DNA of 50,308 nucleotides, from assembly GCA_964442745.1 (NCBI GenBank), contig CAYUAI010000024.1:1-50308 (forward strand), written 5' to 3'. Made by a program: the position numbers and the translations under genes. Positions 29,801-38,930 of this stretch are shown piece after piece. Position 1 is the first letter of the stretch; each line of letters opens with the position of its first letter. This stretch comes from CAYUAI01 sp964442745 (GTDB taxonomy: Bacteria; Pseudomonadota; Gammaproteobacteria; S012-40). Under the pieces are notes generated by a model. That model did no database searches. It was not told the origin of the DNA and saw only the letters and a program-made list of their open reading frames with translations.

Positions 29801-29903
29801 CCCGTTCGATTTTATCACCAATATTTTTTTCCCAACTCACTACCACACCTTCGGTCATGGTATCCGAAAGCTGGGGCATTTTTATGACATAAGGTTCAGC
29901 CAT
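26829..29903 (-). CDS. Fused pyruvate dehydrogenase E2-E3 (acetyltransferase plus lipoamide dehydrogenase)
   Basis: One 1024-residue polypeptide carries both E2 and E3. Two lipoyl domains (about 4-80 and 118-193) each have ETDKA with the lipoylated lysines K45 and K158. A peripheral-subunit-binding domain spans about 255-292 (ATPYARQLAG, GTGPNGIIVGDDV). The acetyltransferase domain spans about 318-525, with H495 in TADHRVVNG; the usual Asp of that motif is Asn. From 533 a full FAD/NAD dihydrolipoamide dehydrogenase follows (VVVIGGGPGG, redox pair C573/C578 in GECLWRGC, C-terminal HPHPTQTE). The start at 29903 has an AGGA site; the ATG at 29936 lies upstream of the family start. It is downstream of pdhB and pdhA. 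Confidence 0.93.
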   Translation of the reverse strand: MAEPYVIKMPQLSDTMTEGVVVSWEKNIGDKIERGDIVATVETDKAVMDVEVFRDGYLSGPLTAVDSVVPVGDAIAYLVADKQDVRSEQAAVISSAGEASSPVESPVSSPAHPEDASYVIKMPQLSDTMTEGVVVSWEKAIGDAIVRGDIVATVETDKAVMDVEVFREGYLSGPLTDVDSVVPVGDAIAYLVDSPSSVLTGQMAPSHKATSATGPSAKVARHMEAEKHPAPGRKVALPHASIPIVVPVLRPDNKVATPYARQLAGSLHVNLNTVRGTGPNGIIVGDDVLAAQPIERPSEIARQTPAHAMPEVQVPGHGRAMTAMERAVSQSMTASLTMPTFRTLVNAKPEALIKASKKNGISVTVAIAKACALAMAKHPTINWCYQPVDKLVERDQVDVGMAVAADGGGLVVPVLRQCESKSLEELNEAWADLVKRARKRRLAPEEYANPTFMVSNMGMLGVSYFDAIPTPGTAAILAISSAGPEGMPLTVTADHRVVNGAEVATYLNSLKELIEHPELWMGTPGPMIPEGDWDYDVVVIGGGPGGEDCARDLAEHGIKVAMINDAPFPGGECLWRGCIPSKAWRAAADRIRDRAHDKHLGVEGTTDARLNWTLLEKTRRHVLETRGQMALKTDTGVKIKVIQGLASFETEHRVFIDTSGNTNNPHQRAPEGDKSKGEHMTFGCAVIATGAPPFVPPIPGAKEGLVSGGVLTSDTVWNLEKIPTRLGVIGGGAIGVEMAQIFQDFGAQVTLLEGLDRILAEVEPEIAKHLTEILNADPNLKIFSSAKVSKISGQPGDMQIQFDEADGNRAMVDCDYVIMATGKRPVVAPLMLDNAGVQVDKGVIKVDSKSRTNVSHIYAAGDVVGGLMLAHTAGQQGRIAANNIIGKEMHYYQEKDSGVIFTRPEAAFVGLSLAQAKANGIDAAEVKMPMSIDAKAMITNETQGMIKIVADKQTHKIVGVHFLADHADTLIGEAVMMVSAELTLEQVAQAIHPHPTQTELFGEMARRLLSRLRRSAKRGAKAKA

Positions 29904-30076
29904 TGCGAATCCTGCAGTTACGTAAGAAATGCGCACGGAATAGCCTACTCAAGCGCTTTCATGTGCATTCCTAAATCTTGCGTTAAGGCATTTGACTCAG
30001 ATCATGATTGAATCAAATACAGATGATCATCGAAGCCCACATCAACATGGCTGAATGATAGTTGTCTACTAAAGTA

Positions 30077-31057
30077 TTACCGACCAAGCGTTTTTAGCAC
30101 ACAATCAACCACATCTTTTGGATTAGGTATGCTGGCTTTTTCCAAGGCGTAATTGAAAGGGATAGGCACGTTTACCGCAGATACACGAGCGGGGGCCGCA
30201 TCTAATTCAAAGAAACATTCTTCATTGATGATGGCCATGACTTCGGCACCCACACCAACCGCCGCTTCCGCTTCTTCGACGATGACAGCACGATGTGTTT
30301 TACTCACCGAATGGCGAATCCCTTCCCGATCCAACGGACTTAACGAATACAAATCGACAACTTCCGCGTTAATACCATGTTGCTGAGCCAGGGTTTCGGC
30401 GGCTTGCAAACACCAATGTACGGAGATATTATAACCAAACAAGGTGACATCTTTGCCCGTCCGAGTCACCTCGGAGCCTTCCAGCGGATGAAAATATTCA
30501 CCATCGGGCACCTCACCCTTCATGTTATACATCATTTCATGTTCATTGATGAAAACCGGATCATTGCAACGCACGGCAGATTTTAATAAACCATAGGCTT
30601 GTTTCGCATTCGATGGCGTCACCACACGCAAACCCGCCACGCCCATAAACACTTTTTCAATGCGTGCTGAATGCTGAGCACCTAATTGATGCGCGGTGCC
30701 TCCCGGCGAACGAATGACCACCGGTGCGGTTAGCTGCCCGCCTGACATATAGCGCACCTTGGCCGCCGAGTTCACAATTTGGTCCATCGCTAACCAGGCA
30801 AAATTCACCGACATGATTTCGATAATTGGCCGAACACCGACAAATGAAGCACCAATGCCTAAACCGGTGTAACCGTTTTCGGAAATCGGCGTGTCCATAA
30901 TACGATCCGGGCCATATTTATCATAAAGTCCCAGGGTCGCTTTATAAGTACCACCCACCACCCCAATATCTTCACCCATGGCGATGACCAATGGATCATT
31001 TTCCATTTCCTCATCATGTGCCCGGCGAATGGCTTCCCAATACATTAGCTGTGCCAT
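30077..31057 (-). CDS. pdhB: Pyruvate dehydrogenase E1 beta subunit
   Basis: A 326-residue beta subunit of the alpha2beta2-type E1, which decarboxylates pyruvate with thiamine diphosphate. Family blocks are YWEAIRRAHDEEMENDP, MGEDIGVVGG, DTPISENGYTGLGIGAS, SPGGTAHQLGAQHS and EEAEAAVGVGAEV. Its ATG overlaps the pdhA stop by one base (TAATG), which indicates translational coupling. The E2-E3 fusion gene begins 173 bases downstream. The three genes together are sufficient for a complete PDH complex. Confidence 0.95.
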   Translation of the reverse strand: MAQLMYWEAIRRAHDEEMENDPLVIAMGEDIGVVGGTYKATLGLYDKYGPDRIMDTPISENGYTGLGIGASFVGVRPIIEIMSVNFAWLAMDQIVNSAAKVRYMSGGQLTAPVVIRSPGGTAHQLGAQHSARIEKVFMGVAGLRVVTPSNAKQAYGLLKSAVRCNDPVFINEHEMMYNMKGEVPDGEYFHPLEGSEVTRTGKDVTLFGYNISVHWCLQAAETLAQQHGINAEVVDLYSLSPLDREGIRHSVSKTHRAVIVEEAEAAVGVGAEVMAIINEECFFELDAAPARVSAVNVPIPFNYALEKASIPNPKDVVDCVLKTLGR

Positions 31058-32049
31058 TAATTTACTCCCCCTGTGACATAAGGGTCATTCTCCGCAAGGA
31101 CATATTTTTCCAATGCTTCGACGCTGGGTTCTGGCGAGTCTTCAGCAAATTGAATAATATCGCTCTCTATGCCATCAATGATTTGTTTGTCCAACTGTTG
31201 ATACGCTTCAAGCGTATAATCGCCTGCATCAATTAAACGATCCCGTAAAACGACAATAGGATCCCGCGCATCCCAAGACTTTTCTTCATCTTTCGATCGA
31301 TAGGCATTGGAATCCGACATGGAATGACCGCGATAACGATAGGTTGACAGTTCAAGAAAATAAGGCCCCTTACCCGATCTAACGTGATCAACCGCCTGGC
31401 ACGCCGCCGCATAGACCGTCTCAATATCTTGGCCATCCACACAGTTCGACGGAATATTGTACGCTTGAACGCGTTTATGTTGCTCAGTCACCGCCGTCGA
31501 GCGATCGATGCGAGTCCCAATGCCATACAGGTTATTCTCACAGACATACAATACCGGCAATTGCCATAAGCTCGCCATATTCAAACTTTCGTGAAACGTC
31601 CCTTGGTTGTTGGCGGCATCCCCTAAAAAGCAAATACTAATTTCGTCACCACCTTTGAGTTTAACCCCTTTAGCAATGCCGGCGGCTAACGGAAAGGGAC
31701 CACCGACCAAGGCATAACCTCCCATGAAGCGATGCGCGACATCGAAGATATGCATGGACCCGCCACGCCCTTTACTCGAACCTGTTTCTTTACCATACAA
31801 CTCGGCCATCACCTCTTTGGGGTCGGCCCCACATAAGATAGCATGCACGTGATCACGATAGCCTGTTATCACATAATCATGGCCGGGGTTTGCCGCTTCC
31901 ATCACCCCATGCGCACAGGCTTCTTGGCCTGGATAAAGGTGTAAAAATCCGCCAATCTTGCGCTCCATATAAGCTTCATAACAACGCTCTTCGAAGCGAC
32001 GCGCAAACATCATACTGCGCAGGAGCCGTTTTTTATCCGCAACGTTCAT
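31057..32049 (-). CDS. pdhA: Pyruvate dehydrogenase E1 alpha subunit
   Basis: A 330-residue alpha subunit. The thiamine-diphosphate motif is GDAANNQGTFHESLNMA with the closing CENN. The conserved phosphorylation-loop region YRYRGHSMSD is present. The N-terminal part (FARRFEERCYEAYMERKIGGFLHLYPGQEA) resembles the plastid/cyanobacterial-type E1 alpha. The start is the ATG at 32049 with AGGGA upstream. It is first in the operon and divergent from pyrC, so its promoter lies in the 410-base gap to the right. Homodimeric AceE is not present in the window. Confidence 0.95.
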   Translation of the reverse strand: MNVADKKRLLRSMMFARRFEERCYEAYMERKIGGFLHLYPGQEACAHGVMEAANPGHDYVITGYRDHVHAILCGADPKEVMAELYGKETGSSKGRGGSMHIFDVAHRFMGGYALVGGPFPLAAGIAKGVKLKGGDEISICFLGDAANNQGTFHESLNMASLWQLPVLYVCENNLYGIGTRIDRSTAVTEQHKRVQAYNIPSNCVDGQDIETVYAAACQAVDHVRSGKGPYFLELSTYRYRGHSMSDSNAYRSKDEEKSWDARDPIVVLRDRLIDAGDYTLEAYQQLDKQIIDGIESDIIQFAEDSPEPSVEALEKYVLAENDPYVTGGVN

Positions 32050-32459
32050 GGAATTCCCTACTTGATCAGTTCATTTAGCTTATTGAAACAGCATTCGTTC
32101 ATTATCGAAATAGGCTGTCATGTCAATTCAGAATCGCGGTATGATCGGTTTTTTACTGCTTAAGGTCAAGACAGAACACTAATTATAGCGAACAAAAAAT
32201 AAGCTAACAGTTACGACCACACGGCTAAAAATAATAATTTTTTCATAATGCTTCAATTATTTATCAATAGACTCAACAAAAAAATAGCCACTGCAAAGCA
32301 ATTAACTTGTAATGCAATTAAAAATATGCATTCTCATTTTTGCATGACAATGAACCCTCCTAGGCTATCCCAATTCATATCAGCTTTGGATTTTTAAAAT
32401 AATCGCTTATCATTGTTTACTTGTCGTTCGCACTGTGGTTTTTAATAGAAGGATAAATC
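32050..32459. promoter_or_regulatory. Divergent pdhA/pyrC intergenic region
   Basis: These 410 AT-rich bases must contain both divergent promoters. The most visible element is an inverted repeat near 32325-32350, ATGCA-N10-TGCAT, within an AATGAGAATGCAT-like stretch on the minus strand. It could be an operator for either gene, but no regulator family can be assigned. No ORF or RNA gene was seen. Confidence 0.35.
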
Positions 32460-33494
32460 GTGCACAAAATATCCATCATCAAACCAGATGACTTTCATTT
32501 ACATATAAGAGACCAGGCGGCCATGGCATCAGCTGTCGCACATACCGCACAACAATTTGCGCGTGCGCTCATCATGCCGAATTTACAACCACCGATAACC
32601 ACGGTCACCCTGGCCAAAAGCTATGCTCAACGCATCACCGCTAGCTTGCCGAAAAATTCTACGTTCACCCCATTGATGAGCTTGTATCTGACCGATCAAA
32701 CAACCCCCGAAGAAATTGAGTTGACTCAAACAGAAGACATGGTAAAAGCGATCAAATTTTATCCCGCCGGGGCGACAACACACTCGGCGGCCGGTGTCTC
32801 TGACTTAACCCAAGTTGACAAAACATTAAGTACCATGGAAAAAATTGGCCTGCCGTTGTTAATCCATGGCGAAACCACCGACCCCAGCGTCGATGTCTTT
32901 GACCGAGAAAAAATCTTCATTGAAAAAACATTACACCCATTAGTGGAACGTTTCCCACATCTAAAGATTGTTCTCGAGCATATCACGACCCGAGAGGCCG
33001 TCGATTTTATCCTGAATGCCCCCCCCCATATTGCCGCCACCATTACCCCTCACCACTTGCTACTCAACCGAAACGCTATTTTCCAAGGCGGCATCCGCCC
33101 TCACCATTATTGCCTTCCACTGCTCAAACGAGAACACCATCGGCAAGCCCTATTAGCCGCCGCCACCAGTGGCAATCGCCAATTTTTCCTAGGAACGGAT
33201 AGTGCCCCTCATAGTCAGCTTAAAAAAGAAAATCACTGTGGATGTGCAGGTATTTTTACTGCCCATGCAGCGATGGAATTGTATGCAGAAGCCTTTGACT
33301 CCGTCGGTGCACTCAATCAATTAGAAGCCTTTGCATCAATCAACGGTGCCAAATTTTATGGTTTGGAAATCAACAATCAACATATTACCTTAGAACAAAA
33401 AGCATGGATTGTTGCAGAGAATTACCCATTTGGGGACGAAGTTGTGGTACCCTTCCGGGCCAATGAAAAAATTGACTGGCAAATTCAACATTAA
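32460..33494 (+). CDS. pyrC: Dihydroorotase (homodimeric, E. coli type)
   Basis: A 344-residue zinc amidohydrolase that cyclises carbamoyl-aspartate to dihydroorotate in pyrimidine synthesis. Metal ligands are visible in DFHLHIRD (H13, H15). The carboxylated bridging lysine is K99 in IKFYPAG. Later ligand regions are LLIHGE, VLEHITTREA and FFLGTDSAPH, the last with the catalytic Asp. Length and motifs fit class II (E. coli-type) PyrC. It starts with GTG at 32460 after a strong AAGGA site. A terminator follows. Confidence 0.96.
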   Translation: MHKISIIKPDDFHLHIRDQAAMASAVAHTAQQFARALIMPNLQPPITTVTLAKSYAQRITASLPKNSTFTPLMSLYLTDQTTPEEIELTQTEDMVKAIKFYPAGATTHSAAGVSDLTQVDKTLSTMEKIGLPLLIHGETTDPSVDVFDREKIFIEKTLHPLVERFPHLKIVLEHITTREAVDFILNAPPHIAATITPHHLLLNRNAIFQGGIRPHHYCLPLLKREHHRQALLAAATSGNRQFFLGTDSAPHSQLKKENHCGCAGIFTAHAAMELYAEAFDSVGALNQLEAFASINGAKFYGLEINNQHITLEQKAWIVAENYPFGDEVVVPFRANEKIDWQIQH

Positions 33495-33622
33495 CCTCGG
33501 ATGAGGAACGGCTAACTCAGCGCCACATCACATTTGGCTGGCCAGAGAAACTGCTTTGAAAATACGCAAGATCCGTACAAGGCAAAGTAAAAACCAATGG
33601 AAAAGCACCGCTTGCATGGAAT

Positions 33623-33648
33623 AAACCGGCACGTTTGAACCGGTTTTT
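33623..33648 (+). terminator. Intrinsic terminator after pyrC
   Basis: A perfect 7-bp stem AAACCGG/CCGGTTT with a 10-base loop runs into TTTTT, 129 bases after the pyrC stop and before rnt. It should separate the two plus-strand genes. Confidence 0.65.
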
Positions 33649-33770
33649 AACGCGGTATTGTGGCAACTAGAGTACTTTTAAAACAGCTTACTGCGAATAA
33701 CAATTATCATAGGCATGATAGCTAAAACAACGTTGACACAGGATAATAAACGAAAAGAACCCCTAAATTG

Positions 33771-34412
33771 ATGACCCCTCCCGCCGCTACAAAAAAATTA
33801 TGCTACCGCTTCCGAGGATATTTACCCGTGGTGGTTGATGTCGAAACTGGTGGATTTAACGCGAAAACAGATGCCTTGTTAGAAATGGCAGCGATTGTCC
33901 TTAGCATGGATGATGAGGGTATATTGCGGCCAGAGGAAACCTTGCATTGCCATATAGAACCCTTTCCAAACGCCAATCTAAATCCTGATTCACTGGCATT
34001 CAATAAAATTGATCCACACCATCCATTTCGTAATGCCATCTCAGAATTACTCGCGTTGCAGTCAATTTTTAGACCCATCCGCCAAGCGATAAAAAAACAT
34101 CATTGCTCACGAGCCATACTCGTTGGCCATAATCCAATGTTTGATTTAGGCTTTTTAAACGCTGCCGTCGAACGCACGAGTATTAAACGTAATCCATTTC
34201 ATCCCTTTGGTACGTTTGACACCGCCACCTTAGCGGGACTCGCCTTTGGACAAACCGTATTAGCACGCGCAATAAGCGCGGCAGGGATTGACTGGGATGG
34301 CAGTCAAGCCCATTCAGCAAAATACGATGCTGAAAAAACCGCTGAATTATTTTGCCTGATCGTCAACCGGTGGCGAGAATTCGAGCAAATTGCTACCGCG
34401 AAATCCAGCTAA
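33771..34412 (+). CDS. rnt: Ribonuclease T
   Basis: A 213-residue DEDDh 3'-5' exonuclease that trims tRNA CCA ends and the 3' ends of other stable RNAs. Exo I is VVVDVETGGFN (D23, E25), Exo II is HNPMFDLGFLNAA, and Exo III is AHSAKYDAEKTAELF, which contains the HxxxxD pattern. The DVETGGF and YRFRGYLPV blocks are characteristic of RNase T, a family limited to gammaproteobacteria, which supports the taxonomic guess. The first in-frame start is TTG at 33768, immediately followed by ATG at 33771, which I prefer. It is transcribed alone. Confidence 0.94.
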   Translation: MTPPAATKKLCYRFRGYLPVVVDVETGGFNAKTDALLEMAAIVLSMDDEGILRPEETLHCHIEPFPNANLNPDSLAFNKIDPHHPFRNAISELLALQSIFRPIRQAIKKHHCSRAILVGHNPMFDLGFLNAAVERTSIKRNPFHPFGTFDTATLAGLAFGQTVLARAISAAGIDWDGSQAHSAKYDAEKTAELFCLIVNRWREFEQIATAKSS

Positions 34413-34591
34413 ATAATGCCCACACACAAACTTACAATTTATTGAAATAAGCGATAATATTCGCTATTTTCCAAAATGAAGACATCTGTCATTGAAGAAA
34501 AAAATAACGGTTTCCCTACACCTAATAGATCAATCAGCATTTGATAAAATAAAAAATGGAGTCATGCTGATTAATTCTAGTCGAGAGGCAC

Positions 34592-34753
34592 TATACCCGT
34601 AGCGTTTGAGATTTAGATATTGAGTGCGAGACATATTTTTGTCCTGACTAGGCGAAACGACGAGTAATATCGGGATTATTGCGAGGAGTTTCAACACAGT
34701 CAGGGTAAAAATAGGGCCGTAATAAAGCCTAAATCTCAAACACTACGGGTATA
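34592..34753. mobile_element. 162-bp MITE (TATACCCGTAG family), copy B
   Basis: The second copy of the element at 9467-9628. Its ends match each other almost perfectly (TATACCCGTAGCGTTTGAGA versus TATACCCGTAGTGTTTGAGA) and the interior is about 85-88 percent like copy A. It lies in non-coding DNA after rnt. The ends are better preserved than in copy A, so this is likely the younger insertion. Confidence 0.82.
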
Positions 34754-35365
34754 TTAGATACCAATGTAATAATTAAAGAGCTTAAGTCAAAAAAATTGGT
34801 TATTTAAAATTAGATATTTATGAACAAAAAAGTGAATTGTTTTTTAAAAATCTATCATGTGAAATAATTCACGATGATATTTTTGAGAGACTTCTCACTT
34901 TTCCAAATGTATTAATAACTGCACACCAGGGGGTTTTTACTTCTAACGCATTAAAAAATATAGCAGATACAACCTTGAATAGTATCAAGGTAAGTTTAAA
35001 CTGCTTTCAGAAAAAAAGTTATTTTATATCGTTTTTTTTCACAAAAAAATCATTAAGAAATATTTCTTCATCTTCATTTTAACCACGTAGTGTGGATTAA
35101 GCGTAGCGAATCCACTCAGCTATGAGCGAACATCATCCTGTTTCAATGGCATTGAAATAAGGAGAATACCAGGGTGTATTGATCTGTTTTCGAGTCGAAT
35201 TTAGTGTGGCAACCGGGTAACCTCGGGGGTTCTTCCTTAGCCCTCACACCACCCAGAATAGGTGTTACACAGAGATGAAATGCGGAAATAATATCACGAA
35301 CAAGTAAAAGTGCTGGCCCTGAGATCGCTTTACCTGATACTGAACAAAAAACAGCACACACTTTG
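34754..35365. other. Gene-poor stretch after rnt
   Basis: An 81-codon ORF at 34837-35082 overlaps the left end of a repeat and is AT-rich; it is not supported as a gene. Much of 34990-35190 is a MITE fragment (separate entry). On the minus strand, 35211-35254 reads GGGTGGTGTGAGGGCT, then ACCCCC and TTACCCGG, which weakly recalls the 3' end of a group II intron. No reverse transcriptase is present. Confidence 0.35.
34990..35190 (+). mobile_element. Truncated copy of the GTAAGTTTAAACTGATTTCAG element
   Basis: It begins with GTAAGTTTAAACTGCTTTCAG, the same terminal repeat as the elements at 42337 and 47306. It continues with the shared AAATCATTAA stretch and holds the GTGGATTAAGCG palindrome at 35092-35115. 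It also shares GCATTGAAATAA and CCAGGGTGTATT with the 47306 copy. The right end is missing, so it is a 3'-truncated copy. The right border is approximate. Confidence 0.65.
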
Positions 35366-35929
35366 TTACAGGTTGTCGCCATAATTTCCTTTATTGACAT
35401 GCGGAAATGGGGTAGCAGGCTCGGCCAATTCCAAAAAGTCGCATAAACTTCTCCAGCCATGTTTTTTTTCCCAGTCAACGACAAGCAAATCATTTGGCCG
35501 ATCACTAAAATAACGCATCACATCCTCATTATGTTTCTCATATCGCTCGGCTAATCGTTTTTCAGAAACACCCGGAAATGGTAATCCATAAATAATTCTG
35601 CGAATTTCATTTAGCTCTTCAGTTGCATTTCCTTGGTTCTTAAGCATATTCTGATAGCTACTAAGCCATCTGTCGGTCTCCCTTATCGTCAATACAAAAC
35701 GACTATTTTTGAACTTCATATCAAACTCTTTATAAAGAAGAGCCCATGGCCAATCTTCAAAACTATCTTTTTTATTCGCCATTGAGAATATTGTAGAAAA
35801 ATCACCATGTTGTATATTTTTTACCAATACTAAATTTTGGCTCTGATGATTAAACCCTAGTATTTCAAAACATTTTCCAAGCGTTGTTGTTCCAGTTTTC
35901 GCCCATCCTATGCCAAATATTTTTCTCAT
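35366..35929 (-). CDS. Sulfotransferase family protein
   Basis: A 187-residue small sulfotransferase. The PAPS 5'-phosphosulfate loop is IGWAKTGTTTLGKCFEILGF near the N-terminus. The 3'-phosphate region is RFVLTIRETDRWLSSY at about 86-101. The remainder (SEKRLAERYEKHNEDVMRYF, LLVVDWEKKHGWRSLCDFL) follows the Sulfotransfer_4-like pattern, in which the chain ends after the WEKL-CDFL helix. I chose the ATG at 35929 because the family starts just before FGIGWAKTGTT; an ATG at 35953 adds eight residues. The acceptor is unknown. The gene is AT-rich and flanked by repeats, consistent with acquisition. Confidence 0.8.
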   Translation of the reverse strand: MRKIFGIGWAKTGTTTLGKCFEILGFNHQSQNLVLVKNIQHGDFSTIFSMANKKDSFEDWPWALLYKEFDMKFKNSRFVLTIRETDRWLSSYQNMLKNQGNATEELNEIRRIIYGLPFPGVSEKRLAERYEKHNEDVMRYFSDRPNDLLVVDWEKKHGWRSLCDFLELAEPATPFPHVNKGNYGDNL

Positions 35930-35953
35930 ATTTCTACCGTTCAAAATGTTCAT

Positions 35954-37370
35954 CTAAAGGTAACTACTAAATTTTTCCCCAAAAAAAATAGAAAATAATA
36001 ATAACCTCGGCTACCCGCTTGATGGTGCCGAGAGTAAGACATGCATAACTTTCTGCCCATAATCATTCCCCGCTGTCAATTTTTTTTTATTGTGGCAGTA
36101 ACATTCATTCGACAATGCTAACTCACCGGAACCGCGATCACAGCCATCATTTTGTATGGCTCAATCATAATTGTGATTATCTACAGTCATCCACCAACAA
36201 AGCAATAGAAGGACTGCAAACGATAAATCTCATCAAAAAACTAATACTCACCCAGGCACGATGTCGCCAAGCTGGACACTAACAGCAGTACGCTTGCCTG
36301 ATTAAATTTTAGCCATCACAATCATAAGCCACAAAGTGATATTTAAAAACGAGCAGTATTGAACGCCAATATTTTTGCTTCGTTGCGTTACTGCATATTT
36401 AGGAAGGAGGCTTAAGCCCGTTTGACGATATTTCTTGATTTCCATAGAAATGACAACTTATTCTCACCCTATGGCACAGATACCCTGCATCAATCCAATC
36501 GACACATGATTGATACAACGACCCAACCCACAATTAATAATTTTAATTCTTATGCGTTAATAAATTTAGCAAATCGCCACTGTAAATGCAACCATAAAAT
36601 CGAAATCATCATCGTTAATTTTTCCCATTACATACTGATTGGCAGAAAAACAGCAATACGTATGAAAGATAAATGTCTTCATTAGATTTGTAGATGTCAA
36701 TATCGTAAAAATAGGAAACTTTCTGGGAAAAATCATATTGAGGCGCTTACTTATACTCAGCACGGTCATAAATTGGGATGTTCGCGCCCAGATTTAAGTT
36801 AGATTTGACCGTGCGGAGTATAGCAAACAAAGAATGTCGAACTATTGGCGCACCAAGTGAAGCCGAGGCACAACCCCACGATCAGGTTATACCTTCATTT
36901 TTCAAAACAGTACTCTCGACCCATGTATCTCGCACGGCTTAAGTCAATAAATGTAATTAAATAATTTTAAACAAGGCACTTCCAGTCAGAATCAATGTTT
37001 CAAGTTGAATCATGATCACAAGAAAAACTCCACAGCCGCCGGCATGTTAACAAAAATATTCCAACCGGCCACCTTCATAACGACAAAATCAACGATATTT
37101 TTCGATGAATGAAGGTGTATGATCATCTATTTTTTTTGATTAAGTATTTCTATGGATTCAAATGGAATACTGAGAATTATGGTCAAGTGTTATCAGGAAA
37201 TCAAGTGTAGCGGGTATCTTGTATAAGGGAGTTATTCCTAAGAAAATCTATGTCACTTAAAAGCGAGCATTCGCCATTAGATACGGAAAATAAAGCAATC
37301 AACGGTTTTCAATTCAATTTTTTGAAATGTTAAGGTAACGCTTTGAATCTATCCAAAAGCATTTCGATTT
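35954..37370. other. 1.4-kb gene-poor region
   Basis: AT-rich DNA with no convincing gene. The longest frames (36422-36685 plus, 36566-36769 minus) overlap each other on opposite strands and have no good start context. No tRNA, array or clear repeat was found. It could hold decayed genes too degraded to read, or an untranslated RNA that I cannot identify. Confidence 0.4.
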
Positions 37371-38927
37371 TTAAGCGATTTTTATTTTATCGATTGATGA
37401 GGATTCACGATAGTTAATATCCTTAACTAGGAGTGCTTCAAACGCCGATGCAGGCAGCGGCTTGCTAACCCAATACCCTTGGATGTGATGACACCCCCGA
37501 CGAGTTAAAAATTCGATTTGTTCAAAAATCTCTGTACCTTCGGCAATAACATTGATTTTCAGGCTGCGTGCCATCGCAATGATAGCAGTAACAATGGCCG
37601 CATCGTCAGGGTCAGTGACAATATCACGGACGAAACTTCGATCTATTTTAATGGTATCAATGGGAAGTTGTTTAAGATTGCTTAAGGACGAATAACCCGT
37701 ACCAAAATCATCGATGGAGAACGTAATGCCGCGTTTCTTTAATTCTAATATATTTTTCTCGGCGACACCTTCTCTTTGCATAATCATGCTTTCAGTAATC
37801 TCCAGTTCAAGGTGCTGAGGATTAATGCCTGAATTATCTAAAGCGCTGTCGATCGTAGTAATAAAGTCATGGTATTCCAATTGCAAAGCTGAAATATTTA
37901 CTGCGACTTTTATCGGTCTGATCCCCATTCGTTGCCAAGCGGAATTTTGCATACAAGCGGTACGTATCACCCACTCGCCGATTGGAATAATTAGCCCAGT
38001 TTCTTCTGCTAACGTAATAAATCGGGCGGGTGAAATCAAACCCATTTTTGGGCTTTGCCATCGAACGAGTGCTTCTGCCCCAAAAATTTTACCCGTTTCC
38101 ATATTGAGTTGAGGTTGGTAATGAAGCACCAACTCATTCTTTTCAACGACTTTTCGCAAACTAGACTCTAGCTCCATGTCCTCCAATGCTTGATCGTGCA
38201 TAGTTGGATGATAGACTTTATAGCTATTTTTTCCGCTGGATTTAACTCCATACATGGCCGTATCTGCGTTTTTTACTATTTCAAATAAATCGTTGCCACT
38301 TTCTGGATAATTACCAATTCCTATACTAGCTGTAATGATCAATTCATGTTGATCAACCCAAAACGGCTCGGCAAGCGCTTTAAGTATTTTTTCTGCAATG
38401 ATCGAGGGGATACCTGGATCAGTCAGGTTTTCGAGTAAGATAGTGAACTCGTCACCGCCAAGTCTAGACACCGTATCACTCTGACGTACGCAAGCAAGTA
38501 ATCGTTTAGCCACCTCCTGCAACAGCAAATCACCAATGTGATGACCCAGTGTATCATTGATAATTTTGAATCGATCGAGGTCAATAAAAATGAGTGAAAA
38601 AAATCTGCCATAACGTTTTGCTAATTCGAGACTCTGACAGATTCGTTCATGACATACTAACCTATTTGACAATCCGGTAAGCGTATCTGTAGTAGCTAAT
38701 TTCAATATTTCTTCATTTTGATTTACCAGTCGCAGGTTGGCCTCGTTGAGTTCTTTAGAGTTGATATCTATGATGCGTTCTAGCAAGGATTGTTCTTGCT
38801 CATTGAACTCATACGCCTTTTCTATTGCCTCGAGAAACGACAAAAATTCCTTCTGTTGGTAAACCGAATCGCTGGTGTAATTTGGTCCTAGGTGTTTTTT
38901 AAGTTGACGCAGCAACAAGCGGTGCAT
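37371..38927 (-). CDS. GGDEF-EAL cyclic-di-GMP protein
   Basis: A 518-residue cytosolic protein. The N-terminal 75 residues are helical (LLLRQLKKHLG, FLEAIEKAYEFNEQEQSLLERII), the kind of input segment seen on kinases and cyclases encoded next to FIST proteins. The GGDEF domain (about 80-245) has an intact active site GGDEF at 157-161 and an inhibitory I-site RQSD at 148-151, so it can make c-di-GMP. The EAL domain (about 258-505) has AEALVRW and DDFGTGYSSLS, so it is probably able to degrade it. The start is three bases after the FIST stop: one operon, with FIST likely controlling the balance of the two activities. Confidence 0.9.
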   Translation of the reverse strand: MHRLLLRQLKKHLGPNYTSDSVYQQKEFLSFLEAIEKAYEFNEQEQSLLERIIDINSKELNEANLRLVNQNEEILKLATTDTLTGLSNRLVCHERICQSLELAKRYGRFFSLIFIDLDRFKIINDTLGHHIGDLLLQEVAKRLLACVRQSDTVSRLGGDEFTILLENLTDPGIPSIIAEKILKALAEPFWVDQHELIITASIGIGNYPESGNDLFEIVKNADTAMYGVKSSGKNSYKVYHPTMHDQALEDMELESSLRKVVEKNELVLHYQPQLNMETGKIFGAEALVRWQSPKMGLISPARFITLAEETGLIIPIGEWVIRTACMQNSAWQRMGIRPIKVAVNISALQLEYHDFITTIDSALDNSGINPQHLELEITESMIMQREGVAEKNILELKKRGITFSIDDFGTGYSSLSNLKQLPIDTIKIDRSFVRDIVTDPDDAAIVTAIIAMARSLKINVIAEGTEIFEQIEFLTRRGCHHIQGYWVSKPLPASAFEALLVKDINYRESSSIDKIKIA

Positions 38928-38930
38928 AGA

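Noticed and set aside
32325..32350. Fur box upstream of pdhA/pyrC
   Set aside because: Only part of the sequence resembles the AATGATAAT hexamer pattern, and neither neighbour is an iron gene.
36422..36769. Overlapping 87- and 67-codon ORFs on opposite strands
   Set aside because: There is no good start context or family resemblance, and the opposite-strand overlap argues against both.
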